Source of the DNA: FEN-1297 sp963834015
GTDB lineage: Bacteria; Bacteroidota; Ignavibacteria; Ignavibacteriales; Ignavibacteriaceae
DNA: 64,000 bases
NCBI GenBank assembly: GCA_963834015.1
Contig: CAWIAG010000004.1
Span: forward strand, 1,178,001 to 1,242,000
Direction of reading: 5' to 3'
The notes beneath the pieces are model-generated. The model was given only the letters and a program-made list of their open reading frames with translations, searched no databases and had not been told where the DNA came from. Each line of letters starts with the position of its first letter. Position 1 is the first letter of the stretch. The position numbers and the translations under genes are program-made. This document shows positions 16,464 to 24,178 of the stretch, piece by piece.

Positions 16464-17462
16464 ATGTTTATAGATTATGCAGAAATTGATATTAAAGCAG
16501 GAGACGGCGGCAACGGCGCTGTAACTTTCCGGAGGGAAAAATATGTACCCAAGGGCGGCCCCTCCGGCGGCAACGGCGGTAAAGGGGGAGATGTTGTTAT
16601 TGAGGCCCAGCATAATCTTTCCACGCTTTTGGATTTCAGGTATAAAAAACAATATATAGCCAAAGACGGCGATCTGGGTGCAAATTCCCTGAAGGACGGC
16701 AAAAACGGCTTGGATATAGTTATTAACGTCCCGGTCGGCACAATTATTAAAGATGCTTCTTCGGGAAAAATTCTATTTGACCTTGATGCTGATAAAAAAA
16801 AAGTTGTAATAGCAAAAGGCGGTAAGGGCGGAAAAGGGAACAGTAATTTTGCCACACCCACAAACCAGGCGCCCCGATATGCAGAACCGGGTAAACCGGG
16901 TGAAGAGAAAAAAATAATAATGGAATTGAAACTTATCGCCGATATCGGGCTGGTTGGTTTCCCTAACGCGGGTAAGTCCACTCTTATTTCCAAAATATCT
17001 GCTGCAAGGCCGAAGATTGCCGATTACCCTTTTACAACACTGGAACCCGTGCTCGGTATTGTTAAATATAAAGATTTTAAAAGTTTTACCGTTGCAGACA
17101 TACCCGGAATTATTGAAGGGGCGCATGAAGGCAAAGGGCTTGGAATTAAATTCCTGCGTCATATAGAAAGGACAAGGATCCTTTTATTCCTTATCGAAGT
17201 TACTTCTGAAAATTTTCAAAAAGAATATGATGTTCTCCTGAACGAGATTAAGACCTACAGCCCTGCTCTGGCAAAAAAAACTAAAATTATATCATTGTCA
17301 AAATCCGATCTGCTTGAAGAATCTGAATTAAAAAAGCTTGCCAAAAAGAAAATCAAAAATGCAGATTCCCCGCTGATGATATTTTCCTCCGCAACAAACC
17401 AGGGCGTGCCGGAATTACTAGACTACCTGTGGAAAGCCCTGGATAAAAACTCACTGAAATAA
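16464..17462 (+). CDS. obgE: GTPase ObgE/CgtA
   Basis: 332 residues. It is a ribosome-associated GTPase needed for 50S assembly and stress control. The glycine-rich Obg domain occupies about 1-158 (AGDGGNGAVTFRREKYVP, GGPSGGNGGKGG). The G domain follows with G1 GFPNAGKST, G2 YPFTTLEP, G3 DIPG and G5 SSA. G4 reads LSKSD where NKxD is usual, so the base-specificity asparagine is replaced by serine. I chose ATG 16464, because MFIDYAEIDIKAGDGG is the conserved N-terminus; an upstream TTG at 16437 lies inside the preceding gene. There is no C-terminal extension beyond the G domain. Confidence 0.95.
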   Translation: MFIDYAEIDIKAGDGGNGAVTFRREKYVPKGGPSGGNGGKGGDVVIEAQHNLSTLLDFRYKKQYIAKDGDLGANSLKDGKNGLDIVINVPVGTIIKDASSGKILFDLDADKKKVVIAKGGKGGKGNSNFATPTNQAPRYAEPGKPGEEKKIIMELKLIADIGLVGFPNAGKSTLISKISAARPKIADYPFTTLEPVLGIVKYKDFKSFTVADIPGIIEGAHEGKGLGIKFLRHIERTRILLFLIEVTSENFQKEYDVLLNEIKTYSPALAKKTKIISLSKSDLLEESELKKLAKKKIKNADSPLMIFSSATNQGVPELLDYLWKALDKNSLK

Positions 17463-17544
17463 ATATTTTTTTTCGAACTTATCTATAGCATAAAATAAGT
17501 TTAGAAATTTTTAACTAGCAAATAAACATGAAACTCACTATTAC

Positions 17545-17700
17545 ATCCCTGCCGGGATTTTTAAAGTTTCGTTTGTATCGTTTTTTTATAAATATTTCGT
17601 CCCTGCCGGGACTAAGCTCATTAAAATTCCAAGTCCCGGCAGGGACGAAATCTTTATAACAGTCTGGAACAACACAAAAGTTCAAAATCCCGGCAGGGAT
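17545..17700. repeat. Cluster of four REP units beside their transposase
   Basis: Four near-identical units with core CCCTGCCGGGA or its complement lie at 17545-17558, 17599-17612, 17633-17646 and 17687-17700. The inner two form a 20-bp perfect inverted pair (17594-17613 with 17632-17651). The outer two extend similarity into flanking ACTAT and TTAAAGTT words, also inverted. The nested arrangement matches a bacterial interspersed mosaic element. The hairpins also separate the convergent obgE and transposase genes and may end both transcripts. Confidence 0.9.
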
Positions 17701-17718
17701 GGTATAGTAACGGCAAAA

Positions 17719-18180
17719 TTAATCGATCCATTTAAACAAATCTCGTTCCTCGTATAAAATTTCAAAATCCTTTAAAATTTTAATATATTCTTCCTTAAAT
17801 GTCTTTTTATGATGATGTTGTTCCTGATTCATAATGTACTTTATTACTGTATCTACCTGTGAATGAGAATATGAAAATGCACCATAGCCGGATTGCCAAT
17901 TGAATTTACCTGAAACAAAGTTTTTATCATTAATCCACCGGGAAGAATACGCTTTTATGTCTTGCATCAGATCTGATAAAGATTGTGATGGTTTCATACC
18001 TATAAAGAGGTGTATGTGATCCCGTACCCCATTTATGGCTAACAATTTGTGTTTATTATTTCTGATAATACCGGCAATATATTTATATAGTTCATCCTTC
18101 CATGATTCAGAAATTACACAATATCGATTCTGGACAATGAACACAACATGAACATAAACCTGTGTGAATGCATCTGCCAT
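17719..18180 (-). CDS. REP-associated tyrosine transposase (IS200/IS605-like, Y1)
   Basis: 153 residues on the minus strand. It is a single-strand DNA nuclease/ligase of the HUH superfamily. The HUH motif is RDHIHLFIG and a candidate catalytic tyrosine lies in VIKYIMNQEQ. The start MADAFTQVYVHVVFIVQNRY and the motif LMQDIKAYSSRWIN are typical of the family associated with palindromic repeats. No TnpB partner is present. Four matching palindromes lie directly downstream, and a diverged relative of them near 10.3 kb. The protein looks intact and may mobilise these repeats. Confidence 0.9.
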   Translation of the reverse strand: MADAFTQVYVHVVFIVQNRYCVISESWKDELYKYIAGIIRNNKHKLLAINGVRDHIHLFIGMKPSQSLSDLMQDIKAYSSRWINDKNFVSGKFNWQSGYGAFSYSHSQVDTVIKYIMNQEQHHHKKTFKEEYIKILKDFEILYEERDLFKWID

Positions 18181-18314
18181 TGCTTTTGTTCCCTTTTTAA
18201 ATTTACAGGACTAAATATAGAGATATTTAAGAAATTGATAAATATCCCTCCTACGACCGGGTTTTTGAAAATTTGAGTAAAAATTTATATATTTACCGGC
18301 TTAAAAACATATAA

Positions 18315-18388
18315 GGCGGGGTAGCTCAGTAGGTCAGAGCAGTGGAATCATAATCCACGTGTCGGGGGTTCGAATCCCTCCCCCGCTA
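18315..18388 (+). tRNA. tRNA with anticodon CAT (elongator Met, or Ile2)
   Basis: The acceptor stem GGCGGGG pairs with CCCCGCT (G-U closing pair), with discriminator A. The D arm is AGCTCAGTAGGTCAGAGC, the anticodon stem GTGGA/TCCAC with loop ATCATAA, and the T arm GGGGG-TTCGAAT-CCCTC. CCA is not encoded. The sequence resembles elongator methionine tRNA; lysidine-modified isoleucine tRNA cannot be excluded from sequence. It lies at the edge of a phage-like element, and tRNA 3' ends are common integration sites. Confidence 0.93.
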
Positions 18389-18436
18389 CTTCATCAAAAT
18401 TATTATAAAAAACACGCATTTATTTAAAACCGAAAC

Positions 18437-18486
18437 GAGGGGGTTCTCCCAAAGGGACTCCTTCGAAGGAATCCCTCCTTCGCTAC
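18437..18486 (+). repeat. Degenerate copy of the tRNA 3' end
   Basis: The block begins GAGGGGGTTC and ends GAATCCCTCCTTCGCTAC. The latter matches the tRNA 3' end GAATCCCTCCCCCGCTAC at 16 of 18 positions. Between them lies an AGGGACTCCTTCGAAGGA hairpin. It could be a remnant attachment site or a decayed tRNA fragment. Confidence 0.4.
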
Positions 18487-18545
18487 AAAGATCTGAAAAA
18501 GAATGCGGTTTAATGCCGCTTTACTCATTTTAAATACTGTGTATT

Positions 18546-18821
18546 TTAATAATTCCCGAATTTTCTTATTAAATCCCTTATCTCCGTTTCCTTTTCAATT
18601 AATCTGTCGGTTTGAGCACCCAACAATTTGATTAATTCCATGTTACGTTTCCGGCTAGACTTTAGCTCCTGTTTTAAATATTTAACCTGTTCTAATAAAT
18701 GAATTATTGATTCCCTGAATTTATCAGAATGAGAAAATCTTTTTGGAATGGTGTAATAATTGAAATTAATATTTCCGGCAATATGACTAATATCGTTTTG
18801 TTTGACGATCTGGTTCTGCAT
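18546..18821 (-). CDS. Small helical protein, phage-like element
   Basis: 91 residues, minus strand, 35 bp downstream of the repressor-like gene and probably co-transcribed with it. The N-terminal part (IVKQNDISHIAGNINFNYYT) is polar, followed by a coiled coil (about 38-85, VKYLKQELKSSRKRNMELI, LIEKETEIRDLIRKF). No catalytic motif is seen and no family recognised. Its position beside a divergent repressor suggests a regulatory or lysogeny-control accessory. Confidence 0.6.
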   Translation of the reverse strand: MQNQIVKQNDISHIAGNINFNYYTIPKRFSHSDKFRESIIHLLEQVKYLKQELKSSRKRNMELIKLLGAQTDRLIEKETEIRDLIRKFGNY

Positions 18822-18856
18822 CAGACTCCTCTGTTTTAGTGTACGGAACGTCCTCT

Positions 18857-19282
18857 TTATTTATGCCCTTTATTCTTAGAAAGCAACGCCCTAAGTTCTT
18901 TGTTCTCTTTCTCAAGTATTTCGATGTAGTTTATTTTCTGCTTTAAATCTTTTTTTAATTCTTCAATCTCTTCCCGGCTGTTTTTATTACTGCCGGAATA
19001 AAATCCCATATCTCCTTTGATATCATTGAATTTATTATCGGAAATTATCTGGTTGTTTACCGATCTCAAATCTATGCCGGCTTTTTCGGTAAGCTTCTGC
19101 ATAAATTTATCCGTCTGCCGGTTTATTGCGTCGGATACACTTTGCTTTGATATTCCCAGCGCTTTCCCCAGTTCATCAAGTGTATCATATTTCTGCCGGA
19201 TCGCTCTTAAAAGCGATTTTCTTGGGATTTTTTTAAGATCAGATTCGTTTGGGTATTTACGTATTTTGTCAGCTTTTGCCAT
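18857..19282 (-). CDS. Helix-turn-helix repressor-like protein
   Basis: 141 residues, minus strand. A helix-turn-helix is visible at about 24-60 (SLLRAIRQKYDTLDELGKAL, GISKQSVSDAINRQ). A spacer and a C-terminal coiled coil (about 103-136, EEIEELKKDLKQKINYIEI) for oligomerisation follow. It is divergent from the early genes that start at 19515, with a palindromic promoter region between (19322-19358). This is the standard arrangement of a phage CI-type repressor. It lacks the LexA-type protease domain, so induction would need another mechanism. Confidence 0.75.
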   Translation of the reverse strand: MAKADKIRKYPNESDLKKIPRKSLLRAIRQKYDTLDELGKALGISKQSVSDAINRQTDKFMQKLTEKAGIDLRSVNNQIISDNKFNDIKGDMGFYSGSNKNSREEIEELKKDLKQKINYIEILEKENKELRALLSKNKGHK

Positions 19283-19321
19283 AAAATAATAAAAATATTT
19301 TTTAATATATGAAATAATAAC

Positions 19322-19358
19322 TTGACAAATACGTACTTTGTACGTATATTATTGTCAA
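19322..19358. promoter_or_regulatory. Divergent promoter with palindromic operator
   Basis: TTGACA (19322-19327) is followed after 17 bases by TATATT (19345-19350), a near-consensus promoter toward the early genes. The palindrome ATACGTAC-TTT-GTACGTAT (19329-19347) fills its spacer. A second TTGACA on the minus strand (19358-19353) faces the repressor gene 70 bases away. A repressor bound to the palindrome would block the rightward promoter. The housekeeping-type -35/-10 contrasts with the usual Bacteroidota promoter pattern. Confidence 0.8.
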
Positions 19359-19514
19359 TGTTTTATTAATATATAGTAACAATAATCAATATAAATTATT
19401 AATCAACCTATATATAATAAATTTCAAAATCAATAAAAATCGTAATTAGTAAGCGGTTCGCTTAAAAATAAATCAAGAAAATGGGCGCACTTAAACCAGG
19501 AATGGGATAATTAA

Positions 19515-19658
19515 ATGCATGGAAAGCTTATAGAAATATTTAGTACCGTAATTGTAATCTTATGTTTGCTTTTCTCTCTGATTGTAATCCTTTATGCGCT
19601 TTATTATTTCATTTTCATTCTGCCGGAATTAAAAAAAAACGATAAATATTTTAAGTGA
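19515..19658 (+). CDS. Small single-span membrane protein
   Basis: 47 residues from ATG at 19515: MHGKLIEIFSTV, a long hydrophobic helix (about 10-37, VILCLLFSLIVILYALYY) and a basic tail PELKKNDKYFK. First gene of the rightward early run, about 165 bases after the promoter. No family recognised. Confidence 0.6.
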   Translation: MHGKLIEIFSTVIVILCLLFSLIVILYALYYFIFILPELKKNDKYFK

Positions 19659-19665
19659 GGTTGAA

Positions 19666-20091
19666 ATGGAAGCCTTTGCAAATTATTTGCGGATGTTCCC
19701 CGCCGGTTTTTTGGTGGCTCTTACAATTTTATTAGTTGGAATATTGTGGATAATATTTGAGGTAAAAGAAGCACCGGACGGAATGGATATTGAGGGGCAG
19801 GGTTTTATTTCCTTCGAACAGTTATGGTATGAATTAAAAAAAGAGAATGCAGTATTAAATTCCGGCATAAAACTGCTTGAGATTGCCAACCAGAAAAAAT
19901 ACATTGAAGGGTATGAGGCAGGCCTGAATGAAAAACTTTCTGCTTACCTAATCAACAGCCGTGAAAAACTTCAGCTTGCCCCTGTTATGCCAGGTGAAAA
20001 AAATGAATTCGTTCAAACCGAAACAGTTTCAACATTTAATTTGCTGGAACCTGTTCCCGTTCAATCTCTTAACGGGGGACATAATGCCTGA
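19666..20091 (+). CDS. Unknown membrane-anchored protein, phage-like element
   Basis: 141 residues from ATG at 19666, 7 bases after the small membrane gene. One hydrophobic segment lies at about 13-32 (AGFLVALTILLVGILWIIF), followed by an acidic cytoplasmic or external domain with helix-rich content (SFEQLWYELKKENAVLNSGI). The last 8 bases overlap the next small gene. Function unknown. Confidence 0.6.
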   Translation: MEAFANYLRMFPAGFLVALTILLVGILWIIFEVKEAPDGMDIEGQGFISFEQLWYELKKENAVLNSGIKLLEIANQKKYIEGYEAGLNEKLSAYLINSREKLQLAPVMPGEKNEFVQTETVSTFNLLEPVPVQSLNGGHNA

Positions 20092-20194
20092 ACTAACGAC
20101 TGAAACAAAGAAAGCCCTTGAAGAAATTGTAAATGCAATTAATAACATAGATGAGGTGCTGAGAAAATATTTTAAAGAACTTCAAAAATGTTAA
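20084..20194 (+). CDS. Small unknown protein (36 aa)
   Basis: 36 residues from ATG at 20084, overlapping the end of the previous gene by 8 bases: an acidic amphipathic helix (TKKALEEIVNAINNIDEVLR). Translational overlap within a run of same-strand genes supports it being real. No family recognised. Confidence 0.5.
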   Translation: MPELTTETKKALEEIVNAINNIDEVLRKYFKELQKC

Positions 20195-20216
20195 ATATAA
20201 ATATCAGCGGTAAATA

Positions 20217-20507
20217 ATGGCAGATCAGGTTAATCTTCTTAAAGGTAATTTGATAAAATTGAGCTTCAGTCCTAATGATATAGCATCTGAATACTGTTAC
20301 AGGCAGTTTGCGGAATTAACCGATGCGGCAAAAATAAAAATATGCCTGGAAAAAAAACTTCTTACTGAAGATGATGTTGAAGACGGACTGTTTACAAGAG
20401 ATGAATTAACCGACTTATTATATAACAATATGAAAGTAAAAGAATTGGTGGAAATGAATGGGTGGATGGATGTCAGCCGGAGGCTGATCCGCCTCTGGCG
20501 GAAATGA
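20217..20507 (+). CDS. Unknown early protein of the phage-like element
   Basis: 96 residues from ATG at 20217. It is helical and acidic (IASEYCYRQFAELTDAAKIK, LLTEDDVEDGLFTRDELTDL). The last 20 or so residues are encoded by dispersed-repeat DNA (GGAGGCTGATCCGCCTCTGG), so insertion of a repeat has probably replaced the original C-terminus. No family recognised. Confidence 0.6.
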   Translation: MADQVNLLKGNLIKLSFSPNDIASEYCYRQFAELTDAAKIKICLEKKLLTEDDVEDGLFTRDELTDLLYNNMKVKELVEMNGWMDVSRRLIRLWRK

Positions 20508-20575
20508 GTGTCAGCCAAAGGCCGATCCGCCTATGTACGGTGTTGCATAAAGAAATATAGTTTTAGTAGCCCCGA

Positions 20576-20680
20576 CTTTTAAGTCGGGGATGAATAAATT
20601 CAACAAAACCTTAGGACTTTAGTCCATTGTTGCGTTTTTTTTGTTTGCTTGAGCCAAAGGCTCATCCGCCTCTGGCGGAA
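20576..20680 (+). repeat. MITE-family element, single-ended copy
   Basis: It starts with the hairpin GTAGCCCCGACTTTTAAGTC-GGGG, continues AACCTTAGGACTTTAGTCCA, and ends TTGAGCCAAAGGCTCATCCG-CC. It is the reverse complement of the right half of the element at 741-1047. GGCTGATCCGCC-type repeats extend upstream to about 20475. Confidence 0.75.
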
Positions 20681-20744
20681 ATGAATTTATAAATGAATTA
20701 AATTAAATATTTTTTATCAGGTGTTACATGTAAAGGCGGAACAG

Positions 20745-22085
20745 ATGAAAAATAAAAAAAATAATTTCAGGATCCTTCAATTTACTTGCGAGAATTTTAA
20801 AAGATTAAAAACAGTTAATCTTACTCCGGACCCTCACTCTGTTATTATAACCGGGCCTAATGAGCAGGGAAAGTCATCTATACTGGATGCCGTTCTGTCT
20901 GCAGTAGCCGGAAAAGATTCACTCAAAGATATCCCTGAACCGGTAAGAAAAGGTCAGGATAAGGCCGAAATTAAAATTGATATCGGAGAATATAATATAA
21001 TAAGAACATTTACTCGTAAGGATTCATATTTAAAAGTTACCAACCGTGAAGGCGCATCGTATAAAAATCCGCAGACTATTTTAGACGGCCTATTTAATAA
21101 GACAACAATTGATCCCTCTGTATTTCTTTCCCAGGATAATGAAAAGCAGTTAAATGTTCTTAAATCTGTAGTAAAAACAAATATTGACATTGAGAGGCTT
21201 GAAGAGAGGAGAAGAGTTAAATACGATGAGCGCACTATTGAAAACAAAGAAGTTCAGTCGCTCCAGGTTTGTTTAAATGCTTTAATCCCTGCAGAGAACG
21301 GGCGGTGGGGAAAAGAAAAACATCCTTTTGAAAATATTTCAAAACTGCTTGATGTTAATAAAGCTTCCGGCATAAACAATAAATTGCGCTGTAATCTTCA
21401 TGCAGTAGTTAAGAAATTCAAAACACTTAAAAAAATAAAATTAGTAACCCTGAATAAAATTAAAAAATTAACCGGGGAACTTGAAGAAATAGAAACAGGC
21501 CTTTTTAATTATCAATCCTGCAAAAAACATTTGGATGAACTGGTATCAACACTTATTGATCCTGATGTATCCCTTCTCTGTAATACATTATCTGCCGCCG
21601 GATGTAAAAATAATAAAGTCCGGGAAGCTAAAGCATATCAAACAATTAAAGATTCACTTCGTTCACACAGGCAGAAAGCAGAAAAACTTTCACAACAAAT
21701 AAACGGGCTTACAAAAAAAATACTACAAGCTTTAGAAATAGCGGAGTTCCCTGTTAAAGGACTGGGATTCAGAGGTGATGATATAATATTTAAAGGAATA
21801 CCGTTTACCCAGTGCAGCCAGGAAGAAAGGATTAAAGTTGCGCTTGCAATTGCCATGGCTCAGAAACCAAAATTAAAAGTAATTTTACTAAAAGATGGTT
21901 CCTTCCTTGATAAAAACAATCTTAATCTTGTCAGGATGATTGCTGCGGCAAAAAATTACCAGGTATGGATTGAGAGTGTAGATGATACATGCAAGAACAG
22001 TATCGTTATTGAGGACGGTGCGGTTAAGCCCGGCAGAAAAACAAATTTAAAAAGAAATTTCACATCAGCCCGGGAAAACCGGTAA
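20745..22085 (+). CDS. Phage-type RecF/SMC-like ATPase
   Basis: 446 residues from ATG 20745, chosen over GTG 20721 because AAGGCGGAACAG supplies a ribosome site. Walker A is GPNEQGKSS (37-45). A helical middle (about 150-330) resembles an SMC-type arm. The signature region is CSQEERIKVALAIAMA (357-372). The Walker B strand is followed by KDGS (KVILLKDGS, 378-386) where ABC ATPases have DEP. A DGS in this place is, as I recall it, typical of phage ATPases of this family, so it is probably not a defect. The likely role is in DNA replication or recombination of the element. The next gene is a DUF4373 protein, as in phage replication modules. Confidence 0.75.
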   Translation: MKNKKNNFRILQFTCENFKRLKTVNLTPDPHSVIITGPNEQGKSSILDAVLSAVAGKDSLKDIPEPVRKGQDKAEIKIDIGEYNIIRTFTRKDSYLKVTNREGASYKNPQTILDGLFNKTTIDPSVFLSQDNEKQLNVLKSVVKTNIDIERLEERRRVKYDERTIENKEVQSLQVCLNALIPAENGRWGKEKHPFENISKLLDVNKASGINNKLRCNLHAVVKKFKTLKKIKLVTLNKIKKLTGELEEIETGLFNYQSCKKHLDELVSTLIDPDVSLLCNTLSAAGCKNNKVREAKAYQTIKDSLRSHRQKAEKLSQQINGLTKKILQALEIAEFPVKGLGFRGDDIIFKGIPFTQCSQEERIKVALAIAMAQKPKLKVILLKDGSFLDKNNLNLVRMIAAAKNYQVWIESVDDTCKNSIVIEDGAVKPGRKTNLKRNFTSARENR

Positions 22086-22150
22086 AGGCAAATCAACTTT
22101 CAATTTTTGCCTGATGTGTGAAATCTCCGAATATAAAATAATCAATAATT

Positions 22151-23149
22151 ATGGCTCATAAAAAAATTGGTTTAAGTTATTACACAACCGATACTGATTG
22201 GGAATTTAAGGTTAAAGTCTTTAAGGCAAAATATAAATTGACGGGTATCGGGTTTATTACGGAATTATGGAAAGCTGCTTATAAAGACGACGGTTATTTC
22301 CTGAAATTCGGTAACGATGAAAAATTACTGTTCTGTTCGGAAAACGATCTCGCCGAAAATGTATTTGATGAAATGCTCTCGTTTGCTTTTGTAAAAGAAA
22401 TATTTAATAAACTGATGTATGAGAAATATAACATCCTTACAAGTTCGGGAATTCAGAAAAGATATATTGAAGCCAGCAGGAAAAGGAGTTCAATTTGCCT
22501 AAATGCAAAATATTTGCTTATCAATCCTGAAACACCAAAATGGTCGAATTTAAAAATAGAAATCTCCGGTATTGATTCTTCCAATTCTTCAGTTTCCGGT
22601 GCGGGAGCCGGAATGACTGATTCCGTGCCTGAAAGCGGTGATCCCGCAGCCAGCAGCCCACAAAAGAAAAGAAATGAAAATAAAGGAAAGGTTAATACCC
22701 TGCCTTCCGGTTCCGGATCGGAAACTTTTGTACCGGAACCGGAAACTGATTTGATAAGCGAATTGCTTGAAATATTTTCCGGTGAATATGAACTTAACCG
22801 GCAGATGATCTTTGAAACATTAAACACGGGCAAAGAAAGAAAAGCCATAGGGAAGCTTTTAAGCACCTATAAAGCAAAGAATAAATCATCACCAAAAACC
22901 ATTGAAGAAACCAAAAACGATTTCAGAAAATATTTTAAAGCGTGTTTGATGATTACCGATAATTGGTACAGGGAAAATATGAGTCCGGGTTTAATCGTTA
23001 ACAAGTTCAATGAAATAAAAACAATTTTATGCAGAAAAAATAATAATGGCGCAGGGAATAATAACAAGCCTGGAGCAACGGTTGAAGGCATTGTCGGCGC
23101 AATCGGTAAAGCCTTTAATATCATTGGAAGCGCCCGGGATAACGGGTAA
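22151..23149 (+). CDS. DUF4373 (Lin1244/Lin1753-type) replication-associated protein
   Basis: 332 residues from ATG at 22151. The N-terminal domain (about 5-105) has GLSYYTTDTDWEFKVKVFKA and GIGFITELWKAAYKDDGYF, the hallmark of phage and plasmid proteins with a winged-helix-like replication domain. A low-complexity serine/proline linker (about 140-200) joins a helical C-terminal part with KYFKACLMITDNWYREN. Located 65 bp after the ATPase gene, it probably initiates or loads replication proteins for the element. No nuclease motif is visible. Confidence 0.75.
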   Translation: MAHKKIGLSYYTTDTDWEFKVKVFKAKYKLTGIGFITELWKAAYKDDGYFLKFGNDEKLLFCSENDLAENVFDEMLSFAFVKEIFNKLMYEKYNILTSSGIQKRYIEASRKRSSICLNAKYLLINPETPKWSNLKIEISGIDSSNSSVSGAGAGMTDSVPESGDPAASSPQKKRNENKGKVNTLPSGSGSETFVPEPETDLISELLEIFSGEYELNRQMIFETLNTGKERKAIGKLLSTYKAKNKSSPKTIEETKNDFRKYFKACLMITDNWYRENMSPGLIVNKFNEIKTILCRKNNNGAGNNNKPGATVEGIVGAIGKAFNIIGSARDNG

Positions 23150-23204
23150 CACATTATCTGTTTACACGGGAGAGCTTACGCTCCGGACTGTACTGGAACA
23201 AAAT

Positions 23205-23540
23205 ATGGAAATTGCCTAAGCATTCCCCCAGCTTCCGGAAGGTTTTTATGAAGTGCTTAACAGGAGGCTTAAGGAAAAGGAATTCACGGATTCAAGGCTT
23301 AGGGACGCCGTTAATCATGTTATTGATACTTGTCAATATCCGGTTCCCACAGTGGCAAATTTTATATCTTATGATAAATGTGTGCAGGTATTTACCTATG
23401 CAGATTTAGTTAAACAACTGAACGACGACAGGAAAGCATGGGACTTTTATGACCAGGTAAAAGTTCCGGGAGTAGATTCGCCGCGGTATGTAAGAAAAGA
23501 GGATGCAGCTAAATACCATCTGGTAAAGTGGAGCGCATGA
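23205..23540 (+). pseudogene. Phage early protein with an in-frame stop near its start
   Basis: From ATG 23205 the frame reads MEIA, a TAA (23217-23219), then AFPQLPEGFYEVLNRRLKEK and FTDSRLRDAVNHVIDTCQYP to a stop at 23540. The part after the stop has clear phage-family character, and its conserved start (LPEGFYEVLNRR) precedes the first GTG at 23253. The TAA therefore seems to interrupt the natural coding sequence. A restart at GTG 23253 would give a 95-residue product lacking about 11 conserved residues. Function unknown; position suggests replication or loading. Confidence 0.6.
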
Positions 23541-23600
23541 ATTTAGATATGCCGGATAAAGTAATTACTAAAGCTATGATGATACTAAATATTTTATTAA

Positions 23601-23734
23601 GTAGCCCCGAGTTTTAACTCGGGGAATAGTGAATTCCGGACATAATTGGCTTTAGCCACAATATTCATTCTATTTTGGCTAAAGCCGAACGTGTTGAGCA
23701 ATTTAGCAATCCCCGACATAAATGCCGGGGCTAC
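23601..23734. repeat. MITE-family element, compact complete copy
   Basis: A 134-bp unit with inverted ends GTAGCCCCGAG...CTCGGGG and CCCCGAC...GGGGCTAC, and an internal inverted pair GGCTTTAGCCA / TTGGCTAAAGCC. Its reverse complement aligns with the left part of 741-1047 over most of its length. It is the clearest minimal form of the family. Confidence 0.8.
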
Positions 23735-23795
23735 TTTAAATAGCATATACGTGACTTAAATTAATTAAATAATATTGTCACTTAGAGATGAGATT

Positions 23796-24005
23796 ATGAA
23801 TGATAAAATAAATACCCCGAATCTCAGGATTAAATTTATTCAAGATGCATTAAATCTAATTGAGAAAAAGAAATTTTTATTAACCGCGCGTGAAAACGAT
23901 ATTTTTATTGAGATTAAAAATAGAGTTATAAAAGATTTTTACCTGACAACTCATCAATATAACACTTTGATGGGTATTTATGCAGCACTAAATAAAAAGG
24001 ATTAA
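23796..24005 (+). CDS. Small unknown protein, phage-like element
   Basis: 69 residues from ATG 23796 (a TTG at 23775 is possible, but AGAGATGAGATT fits a ribosome site for the ATG). The content is helical and charged (LIEKKKFLLTARENDIFIEI). No family recognised; it follows the replication genes on the same strand after a repeat insertion. Confidence 0.5.
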   Translation: MNDKINTPNLRIKFIQDALNLIEKKKFLLTARENDIFIEIKNRVIKDFYLTTHQYNTLMGIYAALNKKD

Positions 24006-24069
24006 CATTTATTGTGGAGAATAATACTATGTATCATTCTTTCCGGCTTCAATCGGCCAAAATAAAAAA

Positions 24070-24100
24070 ATCCCCTCTGGGGAGGGGTGCAGGGGTGGGT
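24070..24100. repeat. GC-rich dispersed repeat (second copy)
   Basis: TCCCCTCTGGGGAGGGGTGC followed by AGGGGTGGGT, matching 1548-1578. Lies between the rightward early genes and the leftward cargo cluster. Confidence 0.5.
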
Positions 24101-24178
24101 CTTACTTGGCACAAACAGGAGTGAATAATGACTAATAATAAAACTCTGGCAAAAAAATCAGATTATTTAAAAAATAAG

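Noticed and set aside
20721..20744. GTG start for the phage-type ATPase
   Set aside because: The ATG at 20745 has a good ribosome site, and the added eight residues are not conserved in character.
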